Positions 1 to 13,174 of a stretch of 64,000 nt of DNA are shown piece after piece. Made by a program: the position numbers and the translations under genes. Source of the DNA: Raphanus sativus (taxonomy: Eukaryota; Streptophyta; Magnoliopsida; Brassicales; Brassicaceae); the NCBI RefSeq assembly GCF_000801105.2, contig NC_079517.1:6572001-6636000 (forward strand). Direction: 5' to 3'. Below the pieces are notes generated by a model. The model searched no databases. It was not told the origin of the DNA and was given only the letters and a program-made list of their open reading frames with translations. The stretch's first letter is position 1. Each line of letters begins with the position of its first letter.

Positions 1-2339
1 TTATTTTGTCAAAAATGGCTAAAATGTAATTTTCACTCTAACACTATATTTTTTTCATCTTAAGAGTTGCATTGGTTTAAAATAAATTGCCAAAATGTAT
101 AAGTATGTAGTTTTTCATCTTAATAACTTTTTATCCTAAATTTTCATAAGTTTTTAATGAGTTATCTTTTGATTCTATATATATATATATAATTAATATA
201 TTTAAAAATATTAAAATTGATTACTAACTTTCTAGTGGCAACAACAGCAAGGTCGCTTGCTATAGTTATTATCCTACTTTATATTTTGGTTGGACACTTA
301 AGTCATCATGTTTGTTTAGTATGTAATCCTAATTGCTAGTATTATTATAGTATCTTTAGATGACTTCCGTAGAACCCAATTTTTTATGTTTTATTTTGAT
401 ACAATCTTCGCCATGTGTAAAATCATGAAACACTAACGATGGTTAGGTAAAACTTACGTTCTGCATATATTTCGACTTCGACGGAAAGAGAAGAAGAAAG
501 ACTATTTATGTGCACATTATCATAATTTAAATTCTATTTCTTAATTATTTGTACACTTTGTGCAACCGTTATACAATCTATAGTTAAGCATCAATAGTTA
601 AGTTACAAGAAAATACCAAATGAATACCAAATGACATACTTTAACAGAGACTAAAAAATAGAAAATGAGATACAAGACGAATACTAAAGGAACCAAGTAT
701 ATTTTGTAAAAATATTTCTGCTGTAAAAAATTCAATATGTAGATTGTGAAAAGGTAAAAATAGTTCTGCTGTAAAAAGTTCAATATATAGATTGTGAAAA
801 GGTATATCGAGGGCCACTCTAGAAGGTATGTGTTGTTTGAGATGGAAACTCTTCGGAGGAAGTTGCGATAAGACTTAAGACATTTAAACCAAAATAATTT
901 TAGGACCTTTAGATATTAAAACAAATAATTATAACAGTCACATCGTAACTTTTCAGTTCATTTAAAAAGTATTTAAAATTATGAAAATGTATATTTGTTA
1001 AGAGATGTATTGTTTAAATAAAAAATGAAAAGATATATTTGTTAAATGTTGTGTTGTTTAAATTAATAACTGTTTAAAGAAGAGTTGTCAAATGTAATAT
1101 TTTTGATGACATCATCAAAAATGTTTTATGTCCTTTAGATCATAAAAAAAGAGAATTTGGACCATTGGATTGAAACTTTTTTTTCCTATAAAAAAAGATA
1201 ATATCACTAAGTACAAGATTTGAGTTTGCTATTATATATAGATTACTACACTAACACTACATGTGAGACATAGACCATCATTAACCATACGGTCCATACC
1301 AAACAGGAAAGACATGTGAAACAAGTTGGTATGTATTGACTTATGCGTCCCTCTCCACTTGCAAAGATTAATGAGACTCTTAAAATACAATAGTTGAAGT
1401 ATTGTCACTGATTCTGTTGCAATTGGCACAAGAGACTTTCACATATGTTTAGATGAAATGAAATCGAATCTATGTACCTCTACGGGTAGCAGTGAACGTG
1501 AGTGTATAATGTTATACCAAAAAAGTAAGAACACTAAGAAAGAAAACACAATCGAGGCAAATACCCGTTTGAATATTGATTATGTTAATGAATAATTTAT
1601 AATCATTTACATTTATTGATTATGTTAATGAATAATTTATAATCATTTACATTTATATTATACAACTTCAAAATCTGATATTCTTTTCCCTTCAAAAAAC
1701 TTACTTCTCTCTTAAAAAGGGAGTATCTTAATCCTGAAAGATATACCATACCAACGATAATGACCTTTAATGGTGCATTAAGATTTAATTCACTTTCAAA
1801 ATTTACAAACTTTTTTTCTTCGCTTTCTTAATGGTCTTACTAACACATTTAGTGGGATATGATTCACCCAGAGGCAAGGACTAATGAAAATGACAAAAAC
1901 ATAAATATATAACGATGCAGCACTCACACCAAGTATGCAGTAAGTAGTGAACACTACCTACTTTGCTGATCATTTGTAATATGATAATGGTGAAAGCAAA
2001 TGGCACTTCCCAGTTATAAATTACACTGTGATGCTGTTTTTATGGTGTTGGAGTATGTTAAATACTAAGTAAGGATTGCAAGAATAGAAAAGTAGAAATT
2101 TCATTGCCAATGATCAGGGGAGATCCCCTCAACAATCAGAATACAAATCATTGCCGGAAAGACAAAGGGGAAAAACAAAGACAACAAGGGATTGAAACAA
2201 CAAAGCAAGAGGAACATAAAACCGCTCCTAAATCCAAATGATATTAAGAATCAAAAGAGTTTTTTGTTATTCATCAAACACTGGAACCCTTATCTTCAAG
2301 CTCTTTTAATGGTTCCCACATCTTTTCTCTCTTCCTTCG
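1..2339. other. AT-rich spacer downstream of SUS1
   Basis: No coding region is supported here. The stretch holds a 40-bp perfect tandem repeat (1578-1617 and 1618-1657), an imperfect repeat of about 47 bp near 709-802, and at 1231-1242 a motif that on the minus strand starts TCTATATATAATAGCAAAC. That motif matches the 5' end of the Helitron ending at 53902. The last 200-250 bases before 2340 are probably the SUS1 3' UTR. Confidence 0.5.
1578..1657. repeat. perfect 40-bp tandem duplication
   Basis: A 40-bp AT-rich unit beginning tgattatgttaatg is present twice, head to tail and without mismatches. This suggests a recent local duplication. No function is visible. Confidence 0.9.
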
Positions 2340-5300
2340 TTACTCTTGAGCAAGAGGAACAGCCTTAGCCTATAAAGACACAAAGTAACAGCAGAGAAAC
2401 CGCATTAGAGATAACACAAAGTTCCAGTACCAAAAAAAAGTGCTTAAGAAGGCTTCAAGGATGAGAGTGCATACCAGTGGGCGATACTTCAAGGCATAGA
2501 ACATCTCAAGGTAACGACGGCTCTCAAGACGGTCAAGGTTCGAAACATGCTTCCAGAATCCATACACACCGGTCAATGTCAGGAGCCTCTGTGAGTAAAT
2601 CTGCCATGTGTATCTGCAAAAACACACACAAAAGATAAGTCCACATGAACTGGTCAAAGAACAAGAAGGCATGAGTTTTCTTTTTTTTTTTATTCTTACT
2701 TCTCCTCAATCCTCTGAAGCCCTCCCTTTGAGATCTGGTCCCAGTGAGATGGATCTTCCTTACATTTGGTGAAGAAATCAGCAAGAGTATCAGCAGCCTG
2801 ATCACCGTGGTAAGGGTCAATGTGGAAACCCGATTTGCCGTGCACAATGATCTCAGCTGGACCACCTTTGCATGTGGCGAACGTTGGTAAACCACAGGTC
2901 ATGGCCTCCACAACAGTCAACCCAAAGGCTTCATACAATGCTGGTTGCACAAAAGCACCCTTGGTGTCACAGATGTACCTGTAGAGCTCACCGTTCCTAA
3001 CTCTGTTCATCTGGGATGAGATCCACCTGAACTGGCCGTTGAGCTTGTATTCATCAATGAGGTCATACATTTTCTTCATCTCGGCCTTCTCTTCGTTGTC
3101 CTTTGACTCTTTCCTCCTGTCTCCTCCAACAACCACCAGGTTAGCAAGCTCACGCAGGCGTTTGTTCTTCCCGTACCACTCAACAAGACCTGACAAGTTC
3201 TTGACACGGTCGAGCCTAGCCATCGTGAAGAGGATTGGCTTCTTCTTGTCCTTGAGCACACATCTGTTTACAGAAAGATTAAATATAGAATCACAAACGT
3301 TTACCAAAGATGGAAGTCATCAAAAAGCTTACAAGTGCTCTTCGTTTTCAACATTGCTGTAGAGGAGCTCCTCAATCTCAGGGTGGAATTTAGTCAATCT
3401 ACGCTTCTCCTCTGTGTAAGGGAAGTAGATACTCATATCAGCACCAGGAGAGACAATGTTGAACTTGGGATCAAACACATCGATCCCGTGAACAACACGG
3501 TACAGTCCAGGAAGAGTAAAGGCTGTGTGGCTCTCATACTGTCCAACCGTATCCTTGCTGCAAAAAATGAGTGAACCAAAGAGCATTCATATACTGAAAC
3601 AAACACTTATTCAGAAACTAATTCTTGAACACTGCATTCAATACCTTCCAGCAATTTCTTGGAGAGTACTAGTGATGATGAAATCAGTGTGGTTCATTGC
3701 AAATAAATCCGCAGTGAACTGGCATGAGAAATGGTACTTATCGTCAAGTTTCTTCCAGTAGATATCAGAATCAGGGTACTTTGTCTTCTCCAGGGCGTGA
3801 GCAATGGTACACTGTGATAAAGAAGAATTAGTTAAAGCTTGTCTTCTCACTGAATAGATGCAAGAGAGTTAAAACTGAGAGAGGTGTTTAACCTGAGTGA
3901 CACCAAGTTTGTGTGCCAACAAAGAGGCAACGAGGTTGCCATCACTGTAGTTACCAATGATAAGATCAGGCTTGCCCTTCAACTCTTTGGCAAGCTCAGC
4001 GGCAGCATCCTCGGTGTAAGTCTCAAGATATGGCCAGACTTCGAATCTTGAGATCCATTTGCGAACAATACCCTTCTCTGTTCTGAAGGGCACACGGAGA
4101 ATATCACAGTACTCAGATCCATCAACTCTCTCAAGACGCTCACCGCATGTGGTTCCTACTGCATCAGGAAGCAGTCTAGTAAGCTGCAACAGAAGCAAAC
4201 ACACGGAGTCAGATTCAGACATCCCCAAGAATCCAAGGTTGAGAGTAAAATCAACTGAGAGCTTACAATGAGAATTCTTGGAGTGATGTTGAGTCCTTGT
4301 TGCTTAATACGTTGGAGCATCTCTGTCTCCAAGGCACGAACTTGATCCAGAATGTAAACAACCTGCAAGATCACAACTGTTTGAGCTCCAAGACAGAACA
4401 AGAAGCGTATCTCACACTAGAAGAAGAGAGAGTGAATGAATCCTGACCTGACCACCAGTGTCAGGGTAACCAAGAACATTGTCCTGAGCAAAGTAACCAT
4501 GCGGAGAGAGGATCACAACGTTGAACACCATAGGAACTCTTCCAAGAAAGGTCTCAAGAGTGCAAGGGTCAGGGGCCTCGAGGAGGTCCAGAAGAAGACG
4601 GATCATGTCAAGGACACGCTCGGCATTGTTTCCCCATCCCCTCTCAAGACCAATCTCCTCAAACTTGGCCTCAAAATCTTCATAAGGCGTTTCGGGTGAA
4701 AGCCCTGCCAGATACTCCTCTGCTTTCCTCAAGATGTGTTGCAGAGTGTTGAGGTTTTGAACTCTCTCGTTCAACATCAAGGTCTACAAAATCAAAACCA
4801 ATCAAAACAAGATTCTGGGACTTGTAAAAAAAAAAGAAAGAAGAGACTCTTAGGGATGTGATCAGTTTACCTTCCCCTGGTGGCTGTGTAGTTGAAGGAA
4901 CTTAAGCAAAGGAAGCAAACTCTCCTTGTCATGAAAGAGCTTAGCAGAGAGGTGACGGTTAAGGAACTCAACACCATCTCCAATGTATTTGGGAAGAGTT
5001 GGGCGAGGGACAGAAGCATTAAACGGCTCAAAGTCAAGCTCGAGCGTGAAATCACCATTCTTACTGCGATTCAAAAGTATAATCGTTGAGTGTATTTAGA
5101 AAAAGAAAAAAAAAACAGAACAGAACTTAGAAAAAAATGGTTTACACATACACTCCATCAACAAGCTCTTCCTTAAAATGAAGAAACTCAGCAGGTGTAA
5201 GCTCCTCAACGACAAGAGCATGGAGATTGACTCTTATGTACTCCCAAACACCAGGCCTTGGTCTCACAGCAAGAGCAACCCATGGTGGCAACACAATAGC

Positions 5301-5846
5301 TTCCTGTTACAGAACTTTTTACCAAAAGATCAAAACTTTCACTACCATAAAGATTAAAACTTTAACTACCAAAGAGACTAAAACTCTCACTACCATAAAG
5401 ATCAAAACTTTCACTAGCAAAGAGACCAAAACTCTCACTACCATAAAGATCAATACTTTAACTACCAAAGAGACCAAAACTTGAAGTAGTAACCCATTTG
5501 AGTGTGTGTGTTTGGAAAAGTAACCTGAGTGGTTTTGAGAAGATCGAAGAAAGCACCACCTTCAATCTTCTTCTGGGTTTCTTCAGGCAAGGCCTCGAAT
5601 TCAGCAATGATCTGGTTCTGTTGGAGGATGCCTTTACCTTTGGCTTCAACCCTACAACAAGATCATCACGTGAAGTAAGTGTGATCAAAACTTTTTGTTT
5701 CTTCTTCTTAGCCATTTTAGTAAAAAGGTGATTGATGGAGAATAATACCTGGAAAGCAAGGCAAGGACTTCGTTTCTCTGAGCAACGAGCGTTTCGTTCA
5801 AACGCTCACGTTGGCTGAGCACGCGCGTTAACACACCGTTCACCAT
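2340..5846 (-). CDS. SUS1: sucrose synthase, SUS1 orthologue
   Basis: Reversible cytosolic enzyme that cleaves sucrose with UDP to UDP-glucose and fructose, feeding cell-wall and starch synthesis in sink tissue. Twelve coding exons read in frame (minus, 5' to 3'): 5846-5749, 5651-5525, 5303-5152, 5063-4871, 4783-4448, 4362-4267, 4183-3893, 3811-3645, 3557-3333, 3263-2700, 2613-2475, 2369-2340. They give 805 residues; Arabidopsis SUS1 has about 808. The N-terminal regulatory segment with the conserved phosphorylatable serine (LSQRER, Ser11 here) is present. So are the GT-B glycosyltransferase region with the PDTGGQ motif and the retaining-transferase E-x7-E segment ([12 protein letters not shown]). 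All introns are GT-AG. SUS4 is a close paralogue; the name SUS1 rests on the adjacent SAC4 gene, as at At5g20830/At5g20840. Confidence 0.97.
5325..5483. repeat. minisatellite in SUS1 intron 2
   Basis: About seven imperfect copies of a 23-24-bp unit (type aaagatcaaaactttcacta) lie head to tail inside the second coding-region intron. Alternate copies begin aaagat and aagaga, so the higher-order period is near 47 bp. The run starts just upstream of the exon 3 border and stays wholly intronic. Confidence 0.85.
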
Positions 5847-5899
5847 TGATTCAAAAGAGACGCAGGACACAGTGATACAGAGTTTTTTTTTTTTGGAAA

Positions 5900-6963
5900 C
5901 TGCAGAGAGAGAGAATAACACAAGGAAATAGAATAATATGATGAGAATAAGATGTAAGTTTTGTGTCACCCAACATTCATATTTATATACATAAAAACTA
6001 TCTATTACAACGAAGATGGTCAAGAAACCCGATCAGATACTTTGACTTTTTTTCTTTCTTTTTGAGCCTTAAGCTTCTAATATATTACGAGAGAACCATA
6101 TAGGTTATTAAATTCAAAATATTGACCACTGAACTATACACATGGGCATAAACAAAATTCGTTTCATCTTAGTTATAAATCATTGTTTTCGTACATAACT
6201 TAAAAAATGTTTCTAGCTGACACCGAACTTGGACGTGTACAAATTGAAAATGATATCTTAAGATCATTTTATTAGTTTCGTTAAACCTCTCTATCCACCA
6301 TCCGTTTTAAAGCAGTGGTGTTTAAACCCTCCTCAGTGTCCTCATGGACATCTTTGTCACATTTAAATCCAAGTGTGACCTTAAAAAAGCGGATGCAAAG
6401 ATATAATATAAAGACAAAAAAATATACCATCGCTTTAAAAAGATATTTAAAATTTGGATACAAATATCTGTCATATCTTAAGAAAATAAGATTTAAAAAA
6501 AATGAAAATACTCTGTAGTGGATTCCTTATTTGGATATAGTTTTTTCTAGAAAATTATTCAGAATTCAGCACTCAAAAGAATTTTCGGAAAATGTTTTAT
6601 CAAATTAAAGAAAGGCATGATTCTTTGGAATACAACTGGGAAAATTCCAACTTACAAAAAATAATAAAAAGGCGAGAAAATAGAATACGATCAGGACTGA
6701 TACTCCAGAATATATAGACATTTGCTGTTGATTTTCTAGCCAGAGATTTTTCAGGCAAGAATTTTCTAAGTAAAAGGACAAGATATTGTTGTGATTCATC
6801 TTATTTTCTGTTTTTAAAAAGAAAAATATACACAGAAAGCAAATTAAAATTCTTGTTTCGCTAGCATTAGATTAAAAAAATACAAAACAAAAAACTAGAA
6901 AGGTTTTTTTTTTTTGAACACACTAGAAAGCTTTAAACAAGAGAATAATGAGAAGATTAGAAC
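5900..6963 (-). other. leader intron of SUS1
   Basis: On the minus strand a non-coding first exon ends CTCCAG before GTTCTAATC (last exon base 6964). A pyrimidine-rich stretch ending CTCTCTGCAG places the acceptor at 5901-5900, 54 bases upstream of the ATG. A long leader intron is a known feature of sucrose synthase genes and often raises expression. The intron is AT-rich and non-coding. Confidence 0.75.
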
Positions 6964-7020
6964 CTGGAGTAGAGAGGAAGTGGTTTCAGTGAATGGTGGA
7001 GGATTCGTTCATACATTTTC

Positions 7021-7030
7021 ATATTTATAG
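7021..7030 (-). promoter_or_regulatory. TATA box of SUS1
   Basis: The minus strand reads CTATAAATAT about 30 bases upstream of the likely start of the non-coding first exon (about 6990). The spacing to a well-formed donor at 6964 supports it as the core promoter. Confidence 0.65.
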
Positions 7031-7270
7031 ACCCGCATTATTAAAGCTTTATGCAATTTTTGGTAAGTTGGACAGTAATAGATAGATGATAAAATGGATA
7101 GTTTACCTCCTTTGTTAATTTGTTTCCTTTACGTTATTTTTACTTGGGCTCCAAACTCAGAGAAATTGATTTGAAAGTCCATGTAAAAGGGCATTTTAGG
7201 AAGCAGGATGGTTCTGGAAGTGTGTACATTTTCCTTATCTATCTGATAAAGACGGATATATGAACAATTA

Positions 7271-7582
7271 ATCACCAATGTTTTATCCTAAAACAGTGAT
7301 ATCCGAATCCTATCTTTGGATTAAGAAGTTATTGTAATTAAATTTGATTTTAATGACTTTCATCCAACACTTGGCCAACAAGAAAATTTATTAAAAAATC
7401 TTGTTGATATTCTAACTTTCTAGTCAACTAATCACCAATGTTTTATCCTAAAACAGTGACATCCGAATCCTATCTTTGGATTAAGAAGCTATTGTAATTA
7501 AATTTGATTTTAATGACTTTCATCCAACACTTGGCCAACAAGAAAATTTATTAAAAAATCTTGTTGATATTCTAACTTTCTA
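7271..7582. repeat. 160-bp tandem duplication upstream of SUS1
   Basis: A segment starting atcaccaatgttttatcc at 7271 recurs at 7431. The two copies differ at only about two positions across some 145 aligned bases (gatatcc/gacatcc and aagttatt/aagctatt). It lies about 250-550 bp upstream of the SUS1 TATA box. Confidence 0.9.
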
Positions 7583-7614
7583 AGACTAGAAAGTTAGAAT
7601 ATCAACAAGATTTT
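7555..7614. repeat. 28-bp perfect hairpin
   Basis: Positions 7555-7582 are the exact reverse complement of 7587-7614, with a 4-base loop (agac). The left arm is the end of the second copy of the 160-bp duplication, so the right arm is an inverted third copy of that end. Confidence 0.9.
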
Positions 7615-10551
7615 CTAACAATTTGAGAAATATATAATAACTAGTTATGCAATCAAAAACTGTTTAAATTACAGTAAAGCTTTTATAAATTAATACTCGA
7701 TAAATTAATAAATTTCGTGGGTTCTAATTTAGATCTGTAAAATATAATACAAATCGATAAAATAATAAGATAATAATATTTTTAAAATTCTCAGGTAAAT
7801 ATATAGTTTCATTAAAATCATAAGTTCATAATCTATCAATATATATTTTTATACAAGTACAAACTAAACATTATATTGTTGATTTTATATTTACAATGAA
7901 AATACATTTATTTTTCTTAATATTTCAATATATTTGATAATATTTAGTAAAATTATATCGAAAATCACATAACAATTTCTATGAAACATAAAAATATACA
8001 CCAATAAGATAATAAAACATATGAAAGTCAAATTTCTAAAATTTAAATAATGTATATATGGTAAAATCAAATATTTTCTTATTTGATAATCAAAAATAGA
8101 AAAAAATCTAAAAATGAAACTTTTGTAAATTAATATCTCTATATATTAATAAAATTTTAAAATCTCAACATTATTAATTTGTATAGGTTCTGCTGTATTA
8201 ACAATGTTTTAGTCGCATCCTAAAAGATAAGTTTCATTATTATTTTTTGGTAAATGATTTTGTTGGTATTCTGTTTTTTTTTTTTTTGCTAAAAAAATCT
8301 ACGAAACTTTTATGTCTTGGAAAAAAAAAAATTTATGTCTTGTTTTATTATTTTTCTATTTCCTACCAGGTAGACACATATGTTACACTAAAATTTGATT
8401 TTCTTTAAGCAATCATCTTTAAACTAACTCAATTCTCGTCAAAGTTTCCCTGACTAATTCAAAATATATGTTAATGCCCCTACTAAAATCTCTTCTAGAT
8501 CCTCCTATATGTTTCCTGCTAAAATTTTAGATGTGACAATAAGCTGTAATGTAAACAGCTCTCCCTCATTTTTTTTTTTTTTTAACATTTGATATCGAAC
8601 TTTGTTTAGGAAAACATTAAATTTTACATATGTTAAAAAAATATTTTATTTAATTCAATTAATTGATCATACATTTAGTCTATCATACTTTTAGAAACTA
8701 ATATAACAAGCTTTGCTAAAATGATGAAAATATAATGAAAATAAATTGATGTAAATCATATTTCCAATTGTGAAAGAACAAAAAAGTCATTGAATTACTT
8801 ATAGTGTACAATTGGTGATACTGTAGTTGTAGAATTTAGTCTGTAAATTTTTTAATGTGGTTGTAACTACTATAGTCGTAGAAATTAAACGAGTAAAAAA
8901 TGAAAAAATAATAATTCTATAGCAATATTTTTTCTACTTAAAAAAAACTCCTACAGTTTTTTATTTAATTTTAGGTTTAGCTTTAAAAAATACATAAAAC
9001 ATGATATATGATTGATCATTTTTATGGTTGTAAATAAAAACTAAAATTAAAATCATTTGTTACACTCCAACCAATCACTTTCGTAGTTTAAAATAATTAT
9101 AAATATTTACTGATCAGAGGTAATACTTACCATGAAAAGATATTCACAGAAAAATATTGTTGAAAGCACAGAAAAACTGTTGATAGAAGTCTGTAACTTA
9201 CATAATGAATGACATTAGGTCGGAGATACGTGACTTTCATAAATTTTTACTATTCACATTATTTATCAAATTCTTACGTTACCATGTGTTTCTAAGTTTT
9301 ATCCAAAAACATGTGTTTCTAAAAAAAATAAAAAAATGGTGTATTATTATATTCTTTTTTTTTTAAACTAACATGTGTATCACTCAATACTAGCCATATA
9401 ACTACCATGTACTGAAATACTGTTTTATGATGATTATTTGGTTAAAATATACTCAGTTATCCTGTTAATGATGTTCCACCATTTGAAATTTTGACTATTA
9501 TATACTTAGTAGTTTACAGTTCATTTGACAATAACAATCAATTTCCTTAATAATATTCATTATTACCATCTATTACTACATATCCAGTTGTAGCTAACGG
9601 TTTATCTAGAGTATGGTTTGTGAATTGTGAAACAAAACGTTCAAATGGTTTTTAAAGTAAAACCGTTGATGGTTTGTGTCATCCATTGCGTAAAGAGTTA
9701 TTTAAAAAGGATTTATTGTTGGGTTGAAACCATTGGCTAAGCTATTACTGGTAGGTTTGAACAAGTATTTGACGGAAGCATTTATAGTATAAAGAAATAT
9801 GTGTCGTCTACTTGTCTCCATGTATCTACGAGACTACGATCACCACATGTGGAGAAAGATAAAGAGCAACACGCGTAGTAACGGTATTAGTGAATCTAGG
9901 TGCCACACCAGCCAAACATAAGAGGGACTTTGGATAAGGCCAACGTTGATTGTGACGTTGCCTTTCCACCGACTTTCAATGATAAAAATAGTAAAATACT
10001 GACAATTAGTGTAATTATTGTTACTTCATATCAGGATTTGAATATAATGAAATTGATTAAATCGTACGTTAAAAGGTAATAGTTGATCCACTAACGCATA
10101 CCAGTCCATTGTTATTTGCTTCTGTGGGATGGTTTTGACTTCAAGGTGAAGTGGTATTGAGGTCGTTTATTGATGTTTTGTTACTGTAACCAAATTGTTT
10201 TAACCAAAGTTTTTTTTCAAATTATAACCAAATGATTGTTGAAAATAGTATACTTTTGTTGGTAAAATGTTAAAATTTATACCATTTTCTGAATAATACT
10301 GTTGCATGGTTGAAAATAGTATAACGGTTGTGCAAAGAAAGAGGAAATAGGGTGGGTGGATTCTTTTGTCTAATCTTCTTAAACATGAATTTTCTCCTTC
10401 AATTTTTATTCTTTCGCTTTCTTGTTTTTCTAAAATGTGGAAGGTAAGGTGAATTCTTACGTAACGCGGCAAAACAACAATGCATATGTTTTTATCCAAA
10501 ACAAACACCGATGCATGTGGATCTCGGAACTCTTTGCGTTATTTCCGGCAA

Positions 10552-10590
10552 AGTTAAGTAATTAATAGTTTACAAAAAAAAAAAAAAAAA
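10552..10590. mobile_element. tiny poly(A) retro-insertion
   Basis: The word agttaagtaattaa (10552-10565) recurs exactly at 10591-10604. Between the copies are only tagtttac and about 18 adenines. This is the footprint of target-primed reverse transcription that copied little more than an RNA tail. The same target word is duplicated again on the far side of the SINE. Confidence 0.6.
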
Positions 10591-10604
10591 AGTTAAGTAA
10601 TTAA

Positions 10605-10792
10605 TTAAAACAAGTTGTCTTGGCCTAGTGGTAAAGGGGTTCCGGCTGGAGTTTCCGCCCTGGGTTCGATTCCGCTTGACCACCGGGACTAGCGTTAAAT
10701 CGCAAGAATACGTGGGTTGCCGTCGGTCTCAGGAGGATTAGTCTTGGGTCTAGAAAGCCTTTGGATCATCCCCTGGTTAATCAAAAAAAAAA
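10605..10792 (+). mobile_element. tRNA-derived SINE
   Basis: The head resembles a tRNA gene with RNA polymerase III box A (TGGCCTAGTGG, 10621-10631) and box B (GGTTCGATTCC, 10663-10673). A unique body follows, then an A-rich 3' end (10783-10792). It is flanked by direct repeats agttaagtaattaa (10591-10604) and agttgagtaattaa (10793-10806), one mismatch apart. Crucifer SINEs have this structure; I did not assign the subfamily. Confidence 0.85.
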
Positions 10793-11176
10793 AGTTGAGT
10801 AATTAACATTTCCAAAACATTTCCAAAAGAATACCAGCATTTCCAAAGTTCATTCACGGTTCACAGTTTAGACAACAATTAGTTAATTTTTAAGTCTTCT
10901 AATGTTTGAAAATGATGTCTGGCGATCTAGGAGGAGAAATACAAGACGCAGTTAATAAAGACATTATTATTGGTAAGCTCTAGACAAACTCTTATCGTGA
11001 AACTAATTAAAATGAACAACAGAACAAGTAAAGAGAGAAGAAGAGAATGAAAGAGATCAGCTCTTGTGGGAGAGCGTTAACTCATATTCTTAGATCATAT
11101 TCTAATAAGTGTCTTATTCTTATTGTCTAATGTATTTATATTTAAATTTAAATTTTTATATTTAACCATAATAATA

Positions 11177-11413
11177 CTCCTTCCGTTTTTTATTTGACGA
11201 TATTTGCACAAATATCAAGAAAACTACGTTGTGTCAATGTTATTATTAGAATATAATTTAGAACTACTTTATCTAATAATAAATATAAATACTAAAAATG
11301 CAATGGGCTATACACTTTTATTAAAGTTAAAGTTATATGAATTTGTGTAAGCATCATACATTATGAAACAACATTTTTTTTTGAAAATATCATGTATATT
11401 AAATCGGAGGAAG
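11177..11413. mobile_element. Stowaway-like MITE 1
   Basis: It begins CTCCTTCCGTTTT after TA (11175-11176) and ends with the inverted form cggaggaag before TA (11414-11415). The size (237 bp), TA target duplication and CTCC(C/T)TCCG terminus are typical of Stowaway (Tc1/mariner-derived) MITEs. Confidence 0.75.
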
Positions 11414-12925
11414 TATTTTACTAACAGAGATCCATTGTTGAGAGATACACTAATGCAAGTGCTTTGACCACGATCAGCTCAAAATTTTTGGAGAATGTAA
11501 ACGAGTAAAGAGAAAATTTAATAATTTAGAAGGTTAATTTCCTTTTTTCATATAAATTTGAGGGTTTATATCCATTTAATTTTTTTAACTTTTTTTAAAG
11601 AATTTGAAGTGAATGTTTCATTATATTTGGCACAGAACCGACCCTAACTCTAACCATCAAAATATGGAAATCAATACTTTTTCTTAAACGGAATAACACA
11701 TTACATCGTCATATAATCTCTAATCCTATAAACTATTTTTGAACCATGGATTTTTTTTTGAAAAAACCTACATAAGTATTGATTTCCAATATCACGTATT
11801 GCAGGTAATTATCATCGTATGTCTTTCCAGAGAGAGAAAGGAGTGCTAATCGAGTTTTAAGTTCAAACTCTTGTAATATCTTTTGTTTTCTAAAAAAACT
11901 GTTGGCTCAAAATTAAACAGAGCAATAGCAATATTTTTGGTGAAACGCCAAGTCAAAGAGCAAAAGCATTCATTGGTCTTAAAAAGACACAACAAGAGAG
12001 AGGAGGCTATATGAAAATGTTATAAAATCTTCAGAATTCTTAGTTACTAAGAGCATATGTAACTTCATTTTTTTTCTTCCAAAACTAAATAAGTTCATAA
12101 TATAGTTAAGTTCCATTTCAGCCATATTCTATTTTGGAATAAAAAATAAAGCAGTGAACAAAAAATAAAATCATTATTTTATTTATAGAATAATTTTATT
12201 ATTTACTTTAAAATAGAACGAAATATGAAATAAAATTGGAGCATTTCTTAATCATAATTTTATTTTAGAATAAAATATGGAGAGTGGTTGCAAATGCTCT
12301 AAGACTACCTTCATTCCACTTATGTGATTGGTAAATTTTGTAAAACTGGTATAACGATGGGACACTTGTAAAATAATGCTTGCTAATGAATCATAATTAC
12401 GTTTCCACCAGCACTTTTGCATTTTGCCTAATCTCCAATTAGCAATAGAGTTACCACCTAACCCTCAAAATAAAGCCCAATCATTATGTCTTGTTGTGTG
12501 TGTGGGGGCCTGTGCAAATGCTCAAATCATTTCATTTACAGCATATTCCTTCTGATTAAACGAAAGCCAGAACACAGGCAGAATGTCCACGAGAAAACTA
12601 TAGATTTTTTGGTACGTCGTGCGTTATTTGAAAAAGGAACAATCACCTCTTTTTGGTAAATATTATTGCTATTGAGTATTGATACGTATTTGTAGTTCAA
12701 AAAAAAAAGATACGTATTTGAGAACAGAATGATACTTAAAAGAAATATTGATAAAAACTACCATTTAATTAGCCTTTCAGTGTTATTAATAAAATGAACG
12801 TAGTTTAAGATAAAGTAAATAAGTTAACTTAAAATATGAACATAACATTCTTCTCAAAAATATGAAGTTCCTTTAGGTAGTTGTCAAACATTACATGATT
12901 TCCATTATTGACACTTACAGAAATA

Positions 12926-13158
12926 CTCCTTTTGTTTCGTAATAAGTGTCATTTTATATTTGTTCTCACATATTAATAAATTATTTAATTTTAGATATTT
13001 TCTATATAAAACATTATTACCAATATATCTACTCATATTTCAATCAATAAAGAATAAGCTGAATAATAAAATTAATAAATTAATTAAAAATACTAAAACA
13101 ACATTTATTTTCGAACAAAATTTTTTCTACAATGACACTTAATATGAAACGGAAAGAA
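12926..13158. mobile_element. Stowaway-like MITE 2
   Basis: The left end (ctccttttgtttcgtaataa) and the right end (inverted ttctttccgtttcatatta) form imperfect terminal repeats of about 30 bp, continuing into the shared word gtgtcatt. TA flanks both sides (12924-12925 and 13159-13160). The interior is AT-rich and non-coding. Confidence 0.75.
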
Positions 13159-13174
13159 TATTGATCAAAAATTA

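Larger units (their letters stand above)
7031..10551. other. AT-rich region upstream of SUS1
   Basis: No gene is supported. It contains the 160-bp tandem duplication and hairpin listed separately (7271-7614), and otherwise very AT-rich DNA. The part next to 7030 is the SUS1 promoter. The palindrome cacatgtg occurs near 9845. Confidence 0.5.

Noticed and set aside
1080..1242. Fifth Helitron, with a 5' end at 1242 on the minus strand
   Set aside because: The 5' motif matches that of Helitron D, but no hairpin plus CTAG followed by T was found between 1 and 1242. The CTAG at 232-235 has a weak hairpin and is followed by A on the minus strand. The element may be truncated or end outside the window, so it is not annotated as a full element.
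12960..13142. 60-codon open frame
   Set aside because: It lies within Stowaway-like MITE 2; AT-rich low-complexity translation without similarity.
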